Below, in pieces: positions 54,708 to 64,000 of a stretch of DNA of 64,000 nucleotides (the stretch's first letter is position 1; every line of letters starts with the position of its first letter). The DNA is from Qipengyuania spongiae (GTDB lineage Bacteria; Pseudomonadota; Alphaproteobacteria; Sphingomonadales; Sphingomonadaceae): assembly GCF_026168555.1 (NCBI RefSeq), contig NZ_CP092471.1, positions 2,800,501 to 2,864,500 of the forward strand, in the 5' to 3' direction. The notes beneath the pieces were generated by a model. That model was not told the DNA's origin and made no database searches. It saw nothing but the letters and a program-made list of their open reading frames with translations. The position numbers and the translations under genes were made by a program.

Positions 54708-57383
54708 ATGACCCAGGTCGGCCAGGACACGCTCGGAACCCGCTCCACCCTCACGGTCGGTGGCAAGGACTACGCCTACTACTCCTTCGCGAAGGCGGCG
54801 GAGACGATCGGCGATGTATCGAAACTTCCGTTCAGCCTGAAGGTCCTCCTGGAGAACATGCTCCGCTTCGAGGATGGCGGTTTCACGGTGGGCAAAGAAC
54901 ACGCGCAAGCCATCGCGGACTGGCAGAAGAACCCCGCCACCGGCCAGGAAATCCAGTATCGCCCGGCACGCGTGCTGCTGCAGGATTTCACCGGCGTTCC
55001 CTGCGTGGTCGATCTTGCCGCCATGCGCGACGCGATCGCCAAGCTCGGCGGCGATACCGCCAAGATCAATCCGCAAGTGCCCGTCAATCTCGTGATCGAT
55101 CACTCGGTCATGGTCGACGAATTCGGCCACCCCAAGGCGTTCGAGAAGAACGTCGAGCTCGAATACGCCCGCAATGCCGAGCGTTACGACTTCCTCAAAT
55201 GGGGATCGAAGAGCTTCGAGAACTTCTCCGCCGTGCCGCCGGGCACCGGCATCTGCCACCAGGTGAATCTCGAATATATCGGCAAGGGCGTCTGGTCGTC
55301 GGAAGATCAGGACGGCAATCTCGTTGCCTATCCCGACACCTGCGTCGGCACCGACAGCCACACCACGATGATCAATGGGCTCGGCGTGCTTGGCTGGGGC
55401 GTCGGCGGGATCGAGGCAGAGGCCGCGATGCTCGGTCAGCCTATCTCGATGCTCATCCCCGAAGTCGTCGGCTTCAAGCTGACCGGCGCGCTCGCCGAGG
55501 GCGTGACCGCGACCGATCTCGTGCTGACCTGCGTCCAGATGCTGCGCGAAGTCGGCGTGGTCGGCCGTTTCGTCGAGTTCTATGGGCCGGGCGTCTCCAA
55601 CCTTTCGCTCGCCGACCGCGCGACGATCGCCAACATGGCGCCCGAATACGGCGCGACCTGCGGCTTCTTCGGCATCGACGACAAGACCATCGACTACATG
55701 CGCCTGACCGGGCGCGACGAGCATACCCTTGAACTGGTCGAAGCCTACGCCCGTGAACAGGGCATGTGGTTCGAGCCGGACAACGAGCCGGTTTTCACCA
55801 AGACCCTGTCGCTCGACATGGACAGCGTGGTGCCAAGCCTTGCCGGGCCCAAGCGCCCGCAGGACAAGGTCGCGCTGCCGCAGGTGGACGAACTGTTCAA
55901 TTCGGACCTCAAGTCGATCTACGGCAAGGATGCGCCGCTGCGGGTCAACGTGTCGGAAACTGATCACGACATCGGCGACGGCGACGTCGTGATCGCCGCG
56001 ATCACAAGCTGTACCAACACCTCCAACCCCGACGTGCTGATCGCTGCCGGTCTCGTCGCCAAGAAAGCGCGCGAAAAGGGCCTGAAGCCCAAGCCGTGGG
56101 TCAAGACCAGCCTTGCCCCCGGATCGCAGGTGGTCACCGACTATCTGGTCAAGAGCGGGTTGCAGGACGATCTCGACGCCATGGGTTTCGACCTCGTCGG
56201 CTATGGCTGCACGACCTGCATCGGCAATTCCGGGCCGCTCGCCCCGCCGATAAGCAAGGCGATCAACGGCAACGATATCGTCGCCGCCAGCGTGCTATCG
56301 GGTAACCGCAATTTCGAGGGCCGCGTCTCGCCCGACGTGCGCGCCAACTTCCTCGCTTCTCCGCCGCTGGTGGTCGCCTATTCGATCCTCGGCACGGTGA
56401 CGCGCGACATCACCGAGACCCCGCTGGGGCAGGACAGCCAGGGCAACGACGTGATGCTGGCCGATGTGTGGCCGAGCAATCAGGAAATCGCCGACCACCG
56501 CGCCGCCAATATCGACCGGCAGATGTTCGAGAGCCGCTATGCCAACGTCTATGACGGCGACGAGCACTGGCGCGCGATCCAGGTCGAGGCGTCCGACACC
56601 TATCGCTGGCAGCCGGGCAGCACCTATGTCGCGAGCCCGCCCTTCTTCGAGGACATGAGCATGACGCCGGCGCCGGTCGCCGACATCGTCGATGCCAAGC
56701 CGCTCGCGATCCTCGGCGATTCGACCACGACCGACCACATCAGCCCGGCCGGCTCGATCAAGGAAGATAGCCCGGCGGGCGAATACCTCAAGAGCCATCA
56801 GGTCGCGAAGGCCGACTTCAACTCCTACGGCTCGCGCCGCGGCAACCACGACGTGATGATGCGTGGCACCTTCGCCAATATCCGCATCCGGAACGAGATG
56901 GTGCCAGGCGTCGAAGGCGGCGTGACGACCTATGGTGGCAAGCAGATGCCGATCTACGACGCGGCGATGAAGCACAAGGAAGACGGCACGCCGCTGGTCG
57001 TGATCGCCGGCAAGGAATACGGCACCGGCTCCAGCCGCGACTGGGCGGCCAAGGGCACCATCCTGCTCGGTGTGCGCGCCGTGATCGTCGAAAGCTACGA
57101 GCGCATTCACCGCTCCAACCTGATCGGCATGGGCGTGCTCCCGCTGCAGTTCAAGGACGGGGACACGCGCCAGTCGCTCGGTCTGGGCGCCGACGACACC
57201 TTTTCCATCCACGGACTGGCGGACCTGACGCCGGGCCAGGATGTCGAGGTCGAGGTGACCCATGGCGACGGCTCGAAGGCGAACTTCACCGCCCAGTGCC
57301 GGATCGATACCGCGAACGAGATGGAATACTACAAGAACGGCGGGATCCTGCACTACGTCCTGCGGAAACTCGCCGCGGACTGA
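54708..57383 (+). CDS. acnA: Aconitate hydratase A
   Basis: 891 residues, standard for AcnA/IRP-type aconitase. Isomerises citrate to isocitrate in the TCA cycle with an Fe4S4 cluster. Cluster ligands are in [11 protein letters not shown] and [12 protein letters not shown]. The substrate segment [21 protein letters not shown] and the swivel domain [16 protein letters not shown] are present. Single gene with its own promoter region (about 150 bases upstream). Confidence 0.97.
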   Translation: MTQVGQDTLGTRSTLTVGGKDYAYYSFAKAAETIGDVSKLPFSLKVLLENMLRFEDGGFTVGKEHAQAIADWQKNPATGQEIQYRPARVLLQDFTGVPCVVDLAAMRDAIAKLGGDTAKINPQVPVNLVIDHSVMVDEFGHPKAFEKNVELEYARNAERYDFLKWGSKSFENFSAVPPGTGICHQVNLEYIGKGVWSSEDQDGNLVAYPDTCVGTDSHTTMINGLGVLGWGVGGIEAEAAMLGQPISMLIPEVVGFKLTGALAEGVTATDLVLTCVQMLREVGVVGRFVEFYGPGVSNLSLADRATIANMAPEYGATCGFFGIDDKTIDYMRLTGRDEHTLELVEAYAREQGMWFEPDNEPVFTKTLSLDMDSVVPSLAGPKRPQDKVALPQVDELFNSDLKSIYGKDAPLRVNVSETDHDIGDGDVVIAAITSCTNTSNPDVLIAAGLVAKKAREKGLKPKPWVKTSLAPGSQVVTDYLVKSGLQDDLDAMGFDLVGYGCTTCIGNSGPLAPPISKAINGNDIVAASVLSGNRNFEGRVSPDVRANFLASPPLVVAYSILGTVTRDITETPLGQDSQGNDVMLADVWPSNQEIADHRAANIDRQMFESRYANVYDGDEHWRAIQVEASDTYRWQPGSTYVASPPFFEDMSMTPAPVADIVDAKPLAILGDSTTTDHISPAGSIKEDSPAGEYLKSHQVAKADFNSYGSRRGNHDVMMRGTFANIRIRNEMVPGVEGGVTTYGGKQMPIYDAAMKHKEDGTPLVVIAGKEYGTGSSRDWAAKGTILLGVRAVIVESYERIHRSNLIGMGVLPLQFKDGDTRQSLGLGADDTFSIHGLADLTPGQDVEVEVTHGDGSKANFTAQCRIDTANEMEYYKNGGILHYVLRKLAAD

Positions 57384-57814
57384 TCAGGCACCGCACCGGC
57401 CCCGCTCTCGCCGCGCCGTTCGTTTGGATAGCGTGCGCTGGGGGGCGGGGCCGGTCGCTGTTAACGGGGAAACGATCGAGCGGACCGCGAAGGCCGAGAC
57501 GCTGATTGGCGAAGAGCTGAAGCTCCTGCTCGATGCCAAGGTCTGTGCTGATTGAGGGATGCCGAAAGCGCGAGAGTTGACGCCCCATTGGCTGGTTTAG
57601 ACACGAACGTCATTTACGCCGATACTGGACGCCTTGTCATGCTCTATGGCGGCAGCGCATGACTGCCAGCGATCGCCGCGCGGAACCCGCCTATGCCCGG
57701 AGCAAAGCACCCCTCATCTGGCAGGGGGGATCACTGCGTAAACGGATGCAGCCTACCCGCAAATCGCCAACGAACTGTCCGACAATCTCCGCAACCTGAT
57801 GGCGCGCGAGCGTC
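57384..57814. other. 431-base stretch without a convincing gene; short coding-like remnants
   Basis: A GTG at 57434 could begin a 40-residue peptide ending ...EELKLLLDAKVCAD at 57555. A short frame around 57587-57660 contains LDTNVIYAD, faintly like the first motif of PIN-domain toxins but stopped after about 20 residues. A third frame at 57738-57815 reads TDAAYPQIANELSDNLRNLM. None is a complete gene. Remnants of decayed genes are the best guess. Confidence 0.35.
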
Positions 57815-58873
57815 CTAGACGGCCGGGGTACCCTTCCGGCGGCGGCGCAGCAGCGCGAAGGCGGCGATGCCGAACAGCGCCATCATCGGCGGTTCGGGAA
57901 CCTCGGTGCCGCTGGTCGTGCTGGTCGAAGTGCTCGGCGTGCAGTTCTTGTAGCCGTTGCAGCCGCTGGTCGACGAACTGGTCGAGCTCGACGTGGAACT
58001 GGAGGTTGAGCTGGAAGTCGAGGACGAGGTCGAACTGCTGGTCGACGAGCTCGAGCTGGTGCTCGAGGTGATGTTGCCCGACGTCGAGGTGGTGGTCGAC
58101 TGGTTCTGGTTTTGATTCTGGTTGATGTCGCCGGAGCTGGTGACGTTGCCGGAACTGGTCGAGGTGGAGGAACTGCTGGTCACCGAGCCGGTCGAGGTCG
58201 ACACCTGACCGGTCGACGTTGAAACCTGTCCCGTCGAAGTCGAAGTGGAACTGCCACCGCTCGAATTCTCGATGTCGATATCGATGCCGCCGTCGAACCC
58301 GCCGGTCGATGTCGTGGTCGTGGTTGTCGTGGTCGAGCTCTGGTTCTGCCCCTGACCTTGCCCCTGCTCCTGACCGAGATTGTTGGTGGTGTTCACGACG
58401 ACGCTGCCACCACCCGAGCCGCCGCCAAAGAAGCCTCCGAAGAAACCTCCGCCGAAGCCACCGCCTCCGCCGAAGCCGCCCGATCCCCCAACCGGTATCG
58501 AGCGCACCGCTCCGCTGCCGCCGGCGATGGGCAGCGATTCGGGAAGCGGGGGAACGGGAACCGGCGCCAACGCGGTCCGATAGACCGGGGGGCAGATATT
58601 GTCGGGCTGATAGGCGGCCTGAGGCGAGGTCGCGGGAACGCAGACCGCCTCCCGGGGAATGGTGCGAGCAGCGGGCACCGAACGTGCCGCACGCGGCGGC
58701 GCGGGGCGCGCCTGCTTCACGTAGCGCGGTTTGGCGGGCGTCTCGCCCTTGACCGACTTGTAGGACGGGGCGTCGGCGACCGGCTTCTCCGCGACGTGCA
58801 CGGCACCGCCTGCCAGAAGCGCGCCGCCGGCCGCCGTGGCCGACAGTTTCGCAAGTGCTCCCTTGACCGACAT
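57815..58873 (-). CDS. Low-complexity PEP-CTERM sorting-domain protein
   Basis: 352 residues. N-terminal signal-like helix (LSATAAGGALLAGGAVHVA), a Pro/Ala-rich stretch, a Gly/Phe-rich block (about 133-158), then a long Ser/Thr-rich region (about 180-315) with Gln/Asn runs (QEQGQGQGQNQ, NQNQNQNQ) and repeated TSSS units. The last 29 residues are a PEP-CTERM signal: EVPEP, a hydrophobic helix (MMALFGIAAFALL) and RRRRK. Exosortase should cut it and place it on the cell surface or in the matrix. No exosortase is in this window. Confidence 0.85.
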   Translation of the reverse strand: MSVKGALAKLSATAAGGALLAGGAVHVAEKPVADAPSYKSVKGETPAKPRYVKQARPAPPRAARSVPAARTIPREAVCVPATSPQAAYQPDNICPPVYRTALAPVPVPPLPESLPIAGGSGAVRSIPVGGSGGFGGGGGFGGGFFGGFFGGGSGGGSVVVNTTNNLGQEQGQGQGQNQSSTTTTTTTTSTGGFDGGIDIDIENSSGGSSTSTSTGQVSTSTGQVSTSTGSVTSSSSTSTSSGNVTSSGDINQNQNQNQSTTTSTSGNITSSTSSSSSTSSSTSSSTSSSTSSSTSSSTSSSTSGCNGYKNCTPSTSTSTTSGTEVPEPPMMALFGIAAFALLRRRRKGTPAV

Positions 58874-59073
58874 CGCTAATCCACCTCTGCTTGGGCCTGA
58901 CGACTTCCGTCTGTCTGCCTCTGGTCCCCGATCAAACGAATCCCTCGACAGGAATTCGCTCGTCTCGTCCTTCGCGTTGTTACGGCTAAAAGTAAACTTT
59001 TCGCAGAATGGCGAGCGCTTCGCCCGCCATGTCCCGCCACGGGACCTGTCGACGGGCGAACCTTACCCGGATT

Positions 59074-60108
59074 TCAGCCCTCCTCGTCGAACAGACCTTC
59101 CTGCCGCCCGGCGACGGGGCCGGACATCCCCAGATGCCGCCATCCAACGTCGTTGAGGCAGCGCCCGCGCGCGGTCCGCGCGATCAGGCCGAGCTGGATG
59201 AGATAGGGTTCGATCACCTCCTCCACCGTGTCGCGCGGCTCGGACAGGCCGGCCGCGAGCGTCTCCACACCCACCGGCCCGCCCTTGTAGGTGGTCGCGA
59301 TCATGGTGAGATAGCGCCGGTCCATCGCATCAAGCCCGAGCGAATCCACCTCGAGCCGGGTCAGCGCCTCGTCCGCCACGCGGGCTGTCACCGTGCCTTG
59401 GCCGAGCACATGGGCGAAGTCCCGCACCCGGCGCATCAGTCGTCCGGCAACGCGCGGCGTCCCGCGTGAACGTCGGGCGATCTCGCGCGCCCCGCCCTCG
59501 TCGATGGCCATGCCGAGCAGGCCCGCCCCGCGCGTGACGACGCGCAGCAGCTCGTCCTCGGTGTAGAAGCTCAGGCGCACGGGAATGCCGAAGCGATCGC
59601 GCAGCGGCGTCGTCAGCAGGCCCTGCCGCGTCGTCGCACCGACCAGAGTGAAGGGCGGCAAATCGATCCGCACGCTGCGCGCCGAAGGCCCCTCGCCGAT
59701 GATGATGTCGAGCGCGCGGTCCTCCATCGCCGGATAGAGCACTTCCTCCACCACCGGGTTGAGGCGGTGTATCTCGTCGATGAAGAGGACGTCGTTGGGC
59801 TCGAGATTGGTAAGCAGCGCGGCAAGATCGCCAGCCTTCGCTATCACCGGACCGCTTGTGGCACGGAAGCCGACGCCGAGCTCCTTGGCGACGATCTGCG
59901 CGAGCGTGGTCTTCCCGAGGCCGGGGGGGCCGAAGAACAGCACATGGTCCATCGCCTCACCTCGCGACCTTGCCGCATCGACGAAGACCCGCAAGTTCTC
60001 GCGCGCCGCCTTCTGCCCGACGAACTCGCCGAGCGATTTGGGCCGCAACGCCGAGTCGGGGTCGTCCGGCTGACGGGCGGGCGTGTGGAGAGGGACGGGG
60101 TCGACCAT
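59074..60108 (-). CDS. ruvB: Holliday junction branch-migration helicase RuvB
   Basis: 344 residues from ATG 60108. AAA+ motor with Walker [12 protein letters not shown], Walker [10 protein letters not shown], sensor [18 protein letters not shown] and a C-terminal winged helix ([16 protein letters not shown]). Drives branch migration of RuvA-bound junctions. An upstream GTG at 60138 is in frame but precedes the conserved start, so I did not use it. It is 78 bases after a small membrane protein gene and in line with ruvA. Confidence 0.96.
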   Translation of the reverse strand: MVDPVPLHTPARQPDDPDSALRPKSLGEFVGQKAARENLRVFVDAARSRGEAMDHVLFFGPPGLGKTTLAQIVAKELGVGFRATSGPVIAKAGDLAALLTNLEPNDVLFIDEIHRLNPVVEEVLYPAMEDRALDIIIGEGPSARSVRIDLPPFTLVGATTRQGLLTTPLRDRFGIPVRLSFYTEDELLRVVTRGAGLLGMAIDEGGAREIARRSRGTPRVAGRLMRRVRDFAHVLGQGTVTARVADEALTRLEVDSLGLDAMDRRYLTMIATTYKGGPVGVETLAAGLSEPRDTVEEVIEPYLIQLGLIARTARGRCLNDVGWRHLGMSGPVAGRQEGLFDEEG

Positions 60109-60186
60109 CAGAACGGGTTCACCGGATGATCTTGCCACTGACGCGGGGCATGGACGGGATAGTGGTCGCCAGGGATGGCGATCGAC

Positions 60187-60570
60187 TTACGCATCGGTCG
60201 GGTCCTTTCCTCGAAACCGGTCGATCGCCCAGATGGCGAGGAGCCAGACGAACGCGAGCATGAACTGGTAGAGCGGTGCGAAGAGGAAGACGAGGCCGCC
60301 TTGCGCGTCCGGAGCGGCGATGAACGCGGTGTGGTAATATGCGGCGACACCCAGGATCGCGACCACGATCGCACCGACACCTTTCGCGGTCGCTCGGCGC
60401 TTGCCGAAACACAGCAGCGCCACCGGTGCGAGCGCCAACAGCATGAAGGGGATCGACATGAGGAACCAGCCGGCCTCGCTCGGCCGGCCCATCGAGACCA
60501 TCACGAACCCGACCACCAGCGCGTAGACTGCGAGGATGGCGATGCGCCAATCGGTCTTCGGCAGGCTCAT
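60187..60570 (-). CDS. Four-helix membrane protein between ruvA and ruvB
   Basis: 127 residues. Hydrophobic segments at about 10-28, 35-54, 62-81 and 97-118, with [12 protein letters not shown] and a polar C-terminus [10 protein letters not shown]. No family recognised. The ATG overlaps the ruvA stop by 4 bases, so it is translated with ruvA. Confidence 0.75.
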   Translation of the reverse strand: MSLPKTDWRIAILAVYALVVGFVMVSMGRPSEAGWFLMSIPFMLLALAPVALLCFGKRRATAKGVGAIVVAILGVAAYYHTAFIAAPDAQGGLVFLFAPLYQFMLAFVWLLAIWAIDRFRGKDPTDA

Positions 60571-61166
60571 CCCGCCGCCTTCTTCAGCGCGATGCGGATG
60601 AGGTCGCCCTCGCTGGCGCCCTCGCCCAGCTCGCCCTGCGCGGCGGCGACGGCGCGGGCGGCGACGGCGGGCTTGAAACCGAGGTTCTCGAGCGCGCTGA
60701 CCGCATCGGCGCTCGCCCCGCCAGCTGGTGCGGCCCCTACGCTCGCCGCGCCATCGCCCGGGAGCGCGCCCGCCTTGTCCTTCAACTCGTTGACGATCCG
60801 GCTCGCGAGCTTGGGGCCGACGCCATTCGCCCGCGCGACCATCGCGGCATCGCCATTGGCGCAGGCGCGCTGCACCTCACCGGTCGACAGCGCGGAGAGG
60901 ATCGCCAGCGCCACCTTGCTGCCCACGCCCTGAACCTGGGTGAGCAGGCGGAACCAGTCCCGCTCCGCCGCCTCGGCGAAGCCCAGAAGGCGCATGTCGT
61001 TCTCGCTCACCTGCAGATCGGTGAAGACGGTGCAGCCCTCACCCACCTCCCCCAGCGCGGCGAGCGTCTTGGACGAGCAATGGACGAGATAGCCGACCCC
61101 GGCGACGTCGATCACCGCCCAGTCGGCTCCGGTTTCGTCGAGCAGCCCTTTCAGCTTTGCTATCAT
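60567..61166 (-). CDS. ruvA: Holliday junction DNA-binding protein RuvA
   Basis: 199 residues. OB-fold start [29 protein letters not shown]; helix-hairpin-helix domain with [13 protein letters not shown] and [16 protein letters not shown]-terminal RuvB-contacting domain ([17 protein letters not shown]). It forms the tetramer that holds the four-way junction. ruvC is not seen in the window. Confidence 0.95.
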   Translation of the reverse strand: MIAKLKGLLDETGADWAVIDVAGVGYLVHCSSKTLAALGEVGEGCTVFTDLQVSENDMRLLGFAEAAERDWFRLLTQVQGVGSKVALAILSALSTGEVQRACANGDAAMVARANGVGPKLASRIVNELKDKAGALPGDGAASVGAAPAGGASADAVSALENLGFKPAVAARAVAAAQGELGEGASEGDLIRIALKKAAG

Positions 61167-61476
61167 CTGCCTGTATCAATCCCGTCGCATGGCCGTTTGA
61201 GCGCGGTTTGTTCCTGCCCCAGCAGCGCGGTTTTGACCAGTGCTGCGTTGCGTTCATGCCCGGAAGTGCGCAGCTGAACAGGTGTTACACGGTCCAGAAG
61301 AGGAAAAACACGAAGCGGGGCGAGCCTTCCGGGATGCGGACCATGCGGGCGGCGAAACGGAACACGAGCGTCGATCATCGCGCCTCCATGACAGAAACCG
61401 GCCGGGTAGGAAAATCGCTCAACCCGCCGGTTCGACAGCGGCTCGACACCGGCCCGCCCCGCGTTATGACAGCGCC
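61167..61476. other. 310-base divergent intergenic region (ruvA / aroC)
   Basis: Holds the promoters of ruvA (minus) and aroC (plus). It contains the second copy of the 22-bp block (61278-61299, minus orientation, 112 bases before the ruvA ATG). An ATG at 61257 on the minus strand starts with the codons of MNA, as ispG does, but its frame runs out of phase over ruvA. No RNA gene or complete CDS is visible. Confidence 0.5.
61278..61299 (-). repeat. Second copy of the 22-bp block, upstream of ruvA
   Basis: On the minus strand it matches 47585-47606 over all 22 bases. The bases before it (TTTTCCTC versus TTTCTTGG) and the TTCAG after it are also related to the ispG copy. It lies in the same orientation relative to the downstream gene in both places. 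Confidence 0.55.
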
Positions 61477-62550
61477 ATGAGCTGGAACACCTTCGGTCGC
61501 GCCCTGCGCTTCACCACCTGGGGCGAAAGTCACGGACCCGCGATCGGCGCGGTGGTCGATGGTTGCCCTCCGGGGCTCGACCTCGCCGAGGCGGACATCC
61601 AGCCCTTTCTCGACGCGCGACGTCCCGGCCAGAACCGCTTCACCACCCAGCGGCAGGAGCCCGACGCTGTGCGCATCCTGTCGGGCGTGTTCGAGGGGCG
61701 CACGACCGGCACGCCGATCTCGCTGCTGATCGAGAACACCGACCAGCGATCGAAGGACTATTCGGAGATCGCCAACGCCTACCGCCCCGGCCATGCCGAC
61801 TATGCCTATGACGCAAAATACGGGCTGCGCGACTATCGTGGCGGGGGGCGGTCGAGCGCGCGGGAAACGGCGATGCGAGTGGCGGCGGGCGCGGTGGCGA
61901 GGCTGGTCCTGCCCGAAGTGTCGATCAGCGCCTACGTCACCGAGATCGGCGGCGATGCGATCGATCCATCGAGTTTCGACGCGACGGAAATCGGCAACAA
62001 TCCCTTCTGGTGTCCCGACGCGGAGGCTGCGAAACGCTGGGAGGAGCTGGTGTCGGAAGCGCGGCTCGCCGGATCGAGCCTTGGGGCGGTGGTCGAGTGC
62101 GTGGCCGAGGGCGTGCCCGCAGGCTGGGGCGCGCCGCTCTATGCCAAGCTCGACGCCGATCTCGCCGCGGGGTTGATGGGCATCAATGCGGTGAAGGGCG
62201 TGGAGATCGGCGAAGGCTTCGGCGCAGCACGGCTGCGCGGCGAGGACAATGCCGACCCCATGCGCCCCGGCGCGAACGGCCCGGATTTCGCCAGCAACCA
62301 CGCTGGCGGCATCGTGGGCGGCATCTCCACCGGCCAGCCGGTGGTGTGCCGCGTGGCTTTCAAGCCGACCAGCTCGTTCTTCACCCCGGTCGAGAGCGTC
62401 ACGCGCGACGGCGAGGCGGCGCAGGTGCGCACGAAGGGCCGCCACGACCCCTGCGTCGGCATTCGCGGCACCCCGGTGGTCGAAGCGATGATGGCGCTGG
62501 TGCTGGCCGATCACAAACTGCTGCACCGGGCGCAATGCGGAGGCGACTGA
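61477..62550 (+). CDS. aroC: Chorismate synthase
   Basis: 357 residues from ATG 61477. Last step of the shikimate pathway, EPSP to chorismate, with reduced FMN. Family motifs: [22 protein letters not shown] near the start, RYRGGG-type [21 protein letters not shown], and the C-terminal [15 protein letters not shown]. It supplies pheA at 40101 with substrate by way of chorismate mutase elsewhere. Own promoter in the divergent region. Confidence 0.96.
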   Translation: MSWNTFGRALRFTTWGESHGPAIGAVVDGCPPGLDLAEADIQPFLDARRPGQNRFTTQRQEPDAVRILSGVFEGRTTGTPISLLIENTDQRSKDYSEIANAYRPGHADYAYDAKYGLRDYRGGGRSSARETAMRVAAGAVARLVLPEVSISAYVTEIGGDAIDPSSFDATEIGNNPFWCPDAEAAKRWEELVSEARLAGSSLGAVVECVAEGVPAGWGAPLYAKLDADLAAGLMGINAVKGVEIGEGFGAARLRGEDNADPMRPGANGPDFASNHAGGIVGGISTGQPVVCRVAFKPTSSFFTPVESVTRDGEAAQVRTKGRHDPCVGIRGTPVVEAMMALVLADHKLLHRAQCGGD

Positions 62551-62681
62551 TCGCCACTTTCGAAATGTTCCAACAAATTGATTGATTATTCCGATGTTCG
62601 CAATCGCACAAATCGGCTTTTGTGCAGCGCGATAAGCCCTATCTGACACCCACGAGTTTCAACCCGAACACGGAGAAAACC

Positions 62682-63248
62682 ATGGGTATCATCGGAAGCC
62701 AGATCAAACCGTTCAACGCCACCGCCTTCAAGGCCGGCGAAGATTTCTATCAGGTCAGTGACGAGGACGTGCGCGGCAAGTGGGCCGTGTTCTTCTTCTA
62801 CCCGGCCGACTTCACCTTCGTCTGCCCGACCGAGCTCGAAGACCTCGGCGAGCATTACGACACGCTGCAGAAGCTCGATGTCGAAGTCTATGGCGTCAGC
62901 ACCGATACGCATTTCAGCCACAAGGCCTGGCATGACACGTCGGAGCGTATCGGCAAGCTGAAGTTCCCGTTCCTCGGCGACCAGCTCCACATGCTGTCAA
63001 AGAATTTCGACGTCCTGCGCGAAGACATGGGCCTTGCCGACCGCGCGACCTTCGTCGTCGATCCGGACGGCGTGATCCAGATCATGGAACAGACCTGCGA
63101 AGGCGTCGGCCGCAATGCGAACGAGCTCGTCCGCAAGATCCGCGCCGCGCAGTATGTCCGCAACAACCCCGGCCAGGTCTGCCCGGCGGCGTGGGAAGAA
63201 GGCAGCGATACGCTGGCTCCCTCGCTCGACCTCGTCGGCAAGATCTGA
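62682..63248 (+). CDS. ahpC: Alkyl hydroperoxide reductase subunit C (peroxiredoxin)
   Basis: 188 residues. Typical 2-Cys peroxiredoxin that reduces H2O2 and organic peroxides. Peroxidatic Cys in FTFVCPTEL (residue 49) and resolving Cys in GQVCPAAW (about 170). ATG at 62682 follows GGAGAAA. Between it and ahpF is a strong terminator, which would let AhpC be made in excess of AhpF, a common arrangement. No oxyR in the window. Confidence 0.96.
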   Translation: MGIIGSQIKPFNATAFKAGEDFYQVSDEDVRGKWAVFFFYPADFTFVCPTELEDLGEHYDTLQKLDVEVYGVSTDTHFSHKAWHDTSERIGKLKFPFLGDQLHMLSKNFDVLREDMGLADRATFVVDPDGVIQIMEQTCEGVGRNANELVRKIRAAQYVRNNPGQVCPAAWEEGSDTLAPSLDLVGKI

Positions 63249-63324
63249 GCCCTGACGAAGTGCGCACCGGCCCGCCTCCGGCCGGAAGCGCCTGAAGAGC
63301 CCGAGGTCCACCTCGGGTCGCTGG

Positions 63325-63374
63325 AAGGCCCGGAGCACCCCCCTCCCCCGCTCCGGGCCTTTTGGCTTTTTTTG
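63325..63374 (+). terminator. Rho-independent terminator between ahpC and ahpF
   Basis: AAGGCCCGGAGC (63325-63336) and GCTCCGGGCCTT (63350-63361) form a perfect 12-bp stem with a 13-base C-rich loop, then TTGGCTTTTTTT. It probably ends most ahpC transcripts and lets only a fraction through into ahpF. Confidence 0.88.
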
Positions 63375-63416
63375 CCGGACCCATCCTCGACCATCGTACC
63401 TGACGGAAAACCGACC

Positions 63417-64000
63417 ATGCTCGACGCCAACATGACCAAGCAGCTCGAAACCTATCTCGCCAATCTGCGCGAGCCGGTGGAACTGGTCGCCACGCTGGGC
63501 GAAGGCGCCAAGAGCGAGCAGACGCGCGAACTCCTGAGCGAGATTGCGGCGCTACACGACATGGTCGATGCGCAATTCGACGGCGACGACGCGCGCAGGC
63601 CGAGCTTCATCATCCGGCGCGCGAGCGATCCGCAGAAATGGGTCCGCTTCGCCGGCCTGCCGATGGGCCACGAATTCACCTCGCTGGTGCTCGCCTTACT
63701 GTGGGCGGGCGGGCACCCGCCCAAGGTCGATGCCGACCTCCTCGAACAGGTCCGCGGCCTTGAAGGCGATTTCGAGTTCGAGATGTATTTCTCGCTCTCG
63801 TGCCACAACTGCCCCGACGTGGTGCAGGCACTGACCCTGATGGCGCTGGAAAATTCGCGCATCACCGCCACGCTGATCGAGGGCGGCACCTTCCAGGACG
63901 AGGTCGATGCCCGCGAGGTGATGGCCGTGCCCGCCACCTTCCTCAACGGCGAGCCGTTCTACAACGGCAAGATGGAACTGGCCGAAATCCTCGCCAAATT
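63417..64000 (+). CDS. ahpF: Alkyl hydroperoxide reductase subunit F, N-terminal part (partial)
   Basis: Only the first 194 codons are in the window; the frame stays open at the end. The visible part is the N-terminal double thioredoxin-fold domain, with the redox motif [16 protein letters not shown] (CHNC) and the cis-Pro segment [16 protein letters not shown]. The FAD/NAD reductase domains should follow beyond 64000. AhpF reduces AhpC using NADH. Located 168 bases after ahpC. Confidence 0.94.
   Translation, partial: MLDANMTKQLETYLANLREPVELVATLGEGAKSEQTRELLSEIAALHDMVDAQFDGDDARRPSFIIRRASDPQKWVRFAGLPMGHEFTSLVLALLWAGGHPPKVDADLLEQVRGLEGDFEFEMYFSLSCHNCPDVVQALTLMALENSRITATLIEGGTFQDEVDAREVMAVPATFLNGEPFYNGKMELAEILAK

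Noticed and set aside
57587-57660. VapC/PIN-domain toxin gene suggested by LDTNVIYAD
   Set aside because: The frame stops after about 20 residues, and no antitoxin or other PIN acidic residues are found.

Overview
The window reads as chromosome of a GC-rich alphaproteobacterium, most likely Sphingomonadales and close to Erythrobacteraceae. The grounds are protein family resemblance and gene context only: split metH, an ArsR-methyltransferase fusion ahead of metF, and L,D-transpeptidase and PepSY types. No rRNA or phylogenetic marker was compared, so the family is an inference.

Layout. (1) 1-10.7 kb, minus strand: one-carbon metabolism. An ArsR/methyltransferase regulator, metF and a two-gene B12-dependent methionine synthase run in one direction. 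They are followed by a tandem glycine riboswitch and gcvT-gcvH-gcvPA-gcvPB. (2) 10.8-16.9 kb: a Crp/Fnr regulator and a carbohydrate cluster (GT4, a sucrose-phosphate synthase fused to a HAD phosphatase domain, GT2, a MurG-like GT). (3) 16.9-19.1 kb: a YqcI/YcgG-type putative N-hydroxylase coupled to a DUF1989 protein and a small membrane protein, with a DUF202 protein divergent from it. (4) 19-26.2 kb: PepSY protein, His-rich secreted protein and a btuB-btuF-btuC-btuD cobalamin uptake operon under a cobalamin riboswitch. The imported cofactor serves the MetH encoded in region 1.

(5) 26274-37037: a compact 10.8-kb integrative element in the 3' end of a tRNA-Gln(CUG) gene, bounded by a 16-bp direct repeat. 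It encodes a RepA-like helicase, HNH nuclease, large terminase, HK97-type major capsid protein, prohead protease, portal, an ADP-ribosyltransferase-like protein and a tyrosine integrase. No tail, lysis or obvious repressor gene is visible. All genes look intact and many overlap by a few bases. This is best explained as a capsid-encoding, tail-less phage satellite (comparable in content to cf-PICIs but with a different gene order) and is the most interesting part of the window. It also carries GTCTAAC repeats at both ends (candidate integrase arm sites), a G-rich repeat tract at the end of the helicase gene (candidate origin) and an inverted repeat before a MerR-like regulator.

(6) 37.3-57.4 kb: housekeeping and envelope genes: ppx, rlmE, a membrane-anchored cytochrome c, pheA, a class A beta-lactamase, isoaspartyl peptidase, a CmpX-like channel, a DUF885 protein, zntB, ispG, an AlkP-fold protein, a histone-deacetylase-like amidohydrolase, two L,D-transpeptidases, an EamA transporter and acnA. 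(7) 57.8-64 kb: a Ser/Thr/Gly-rich PEP-CTERM protein, ruvB, a membrane protein, ruvA, aroC, ahpC and the start of ahpF, which runs off the window.
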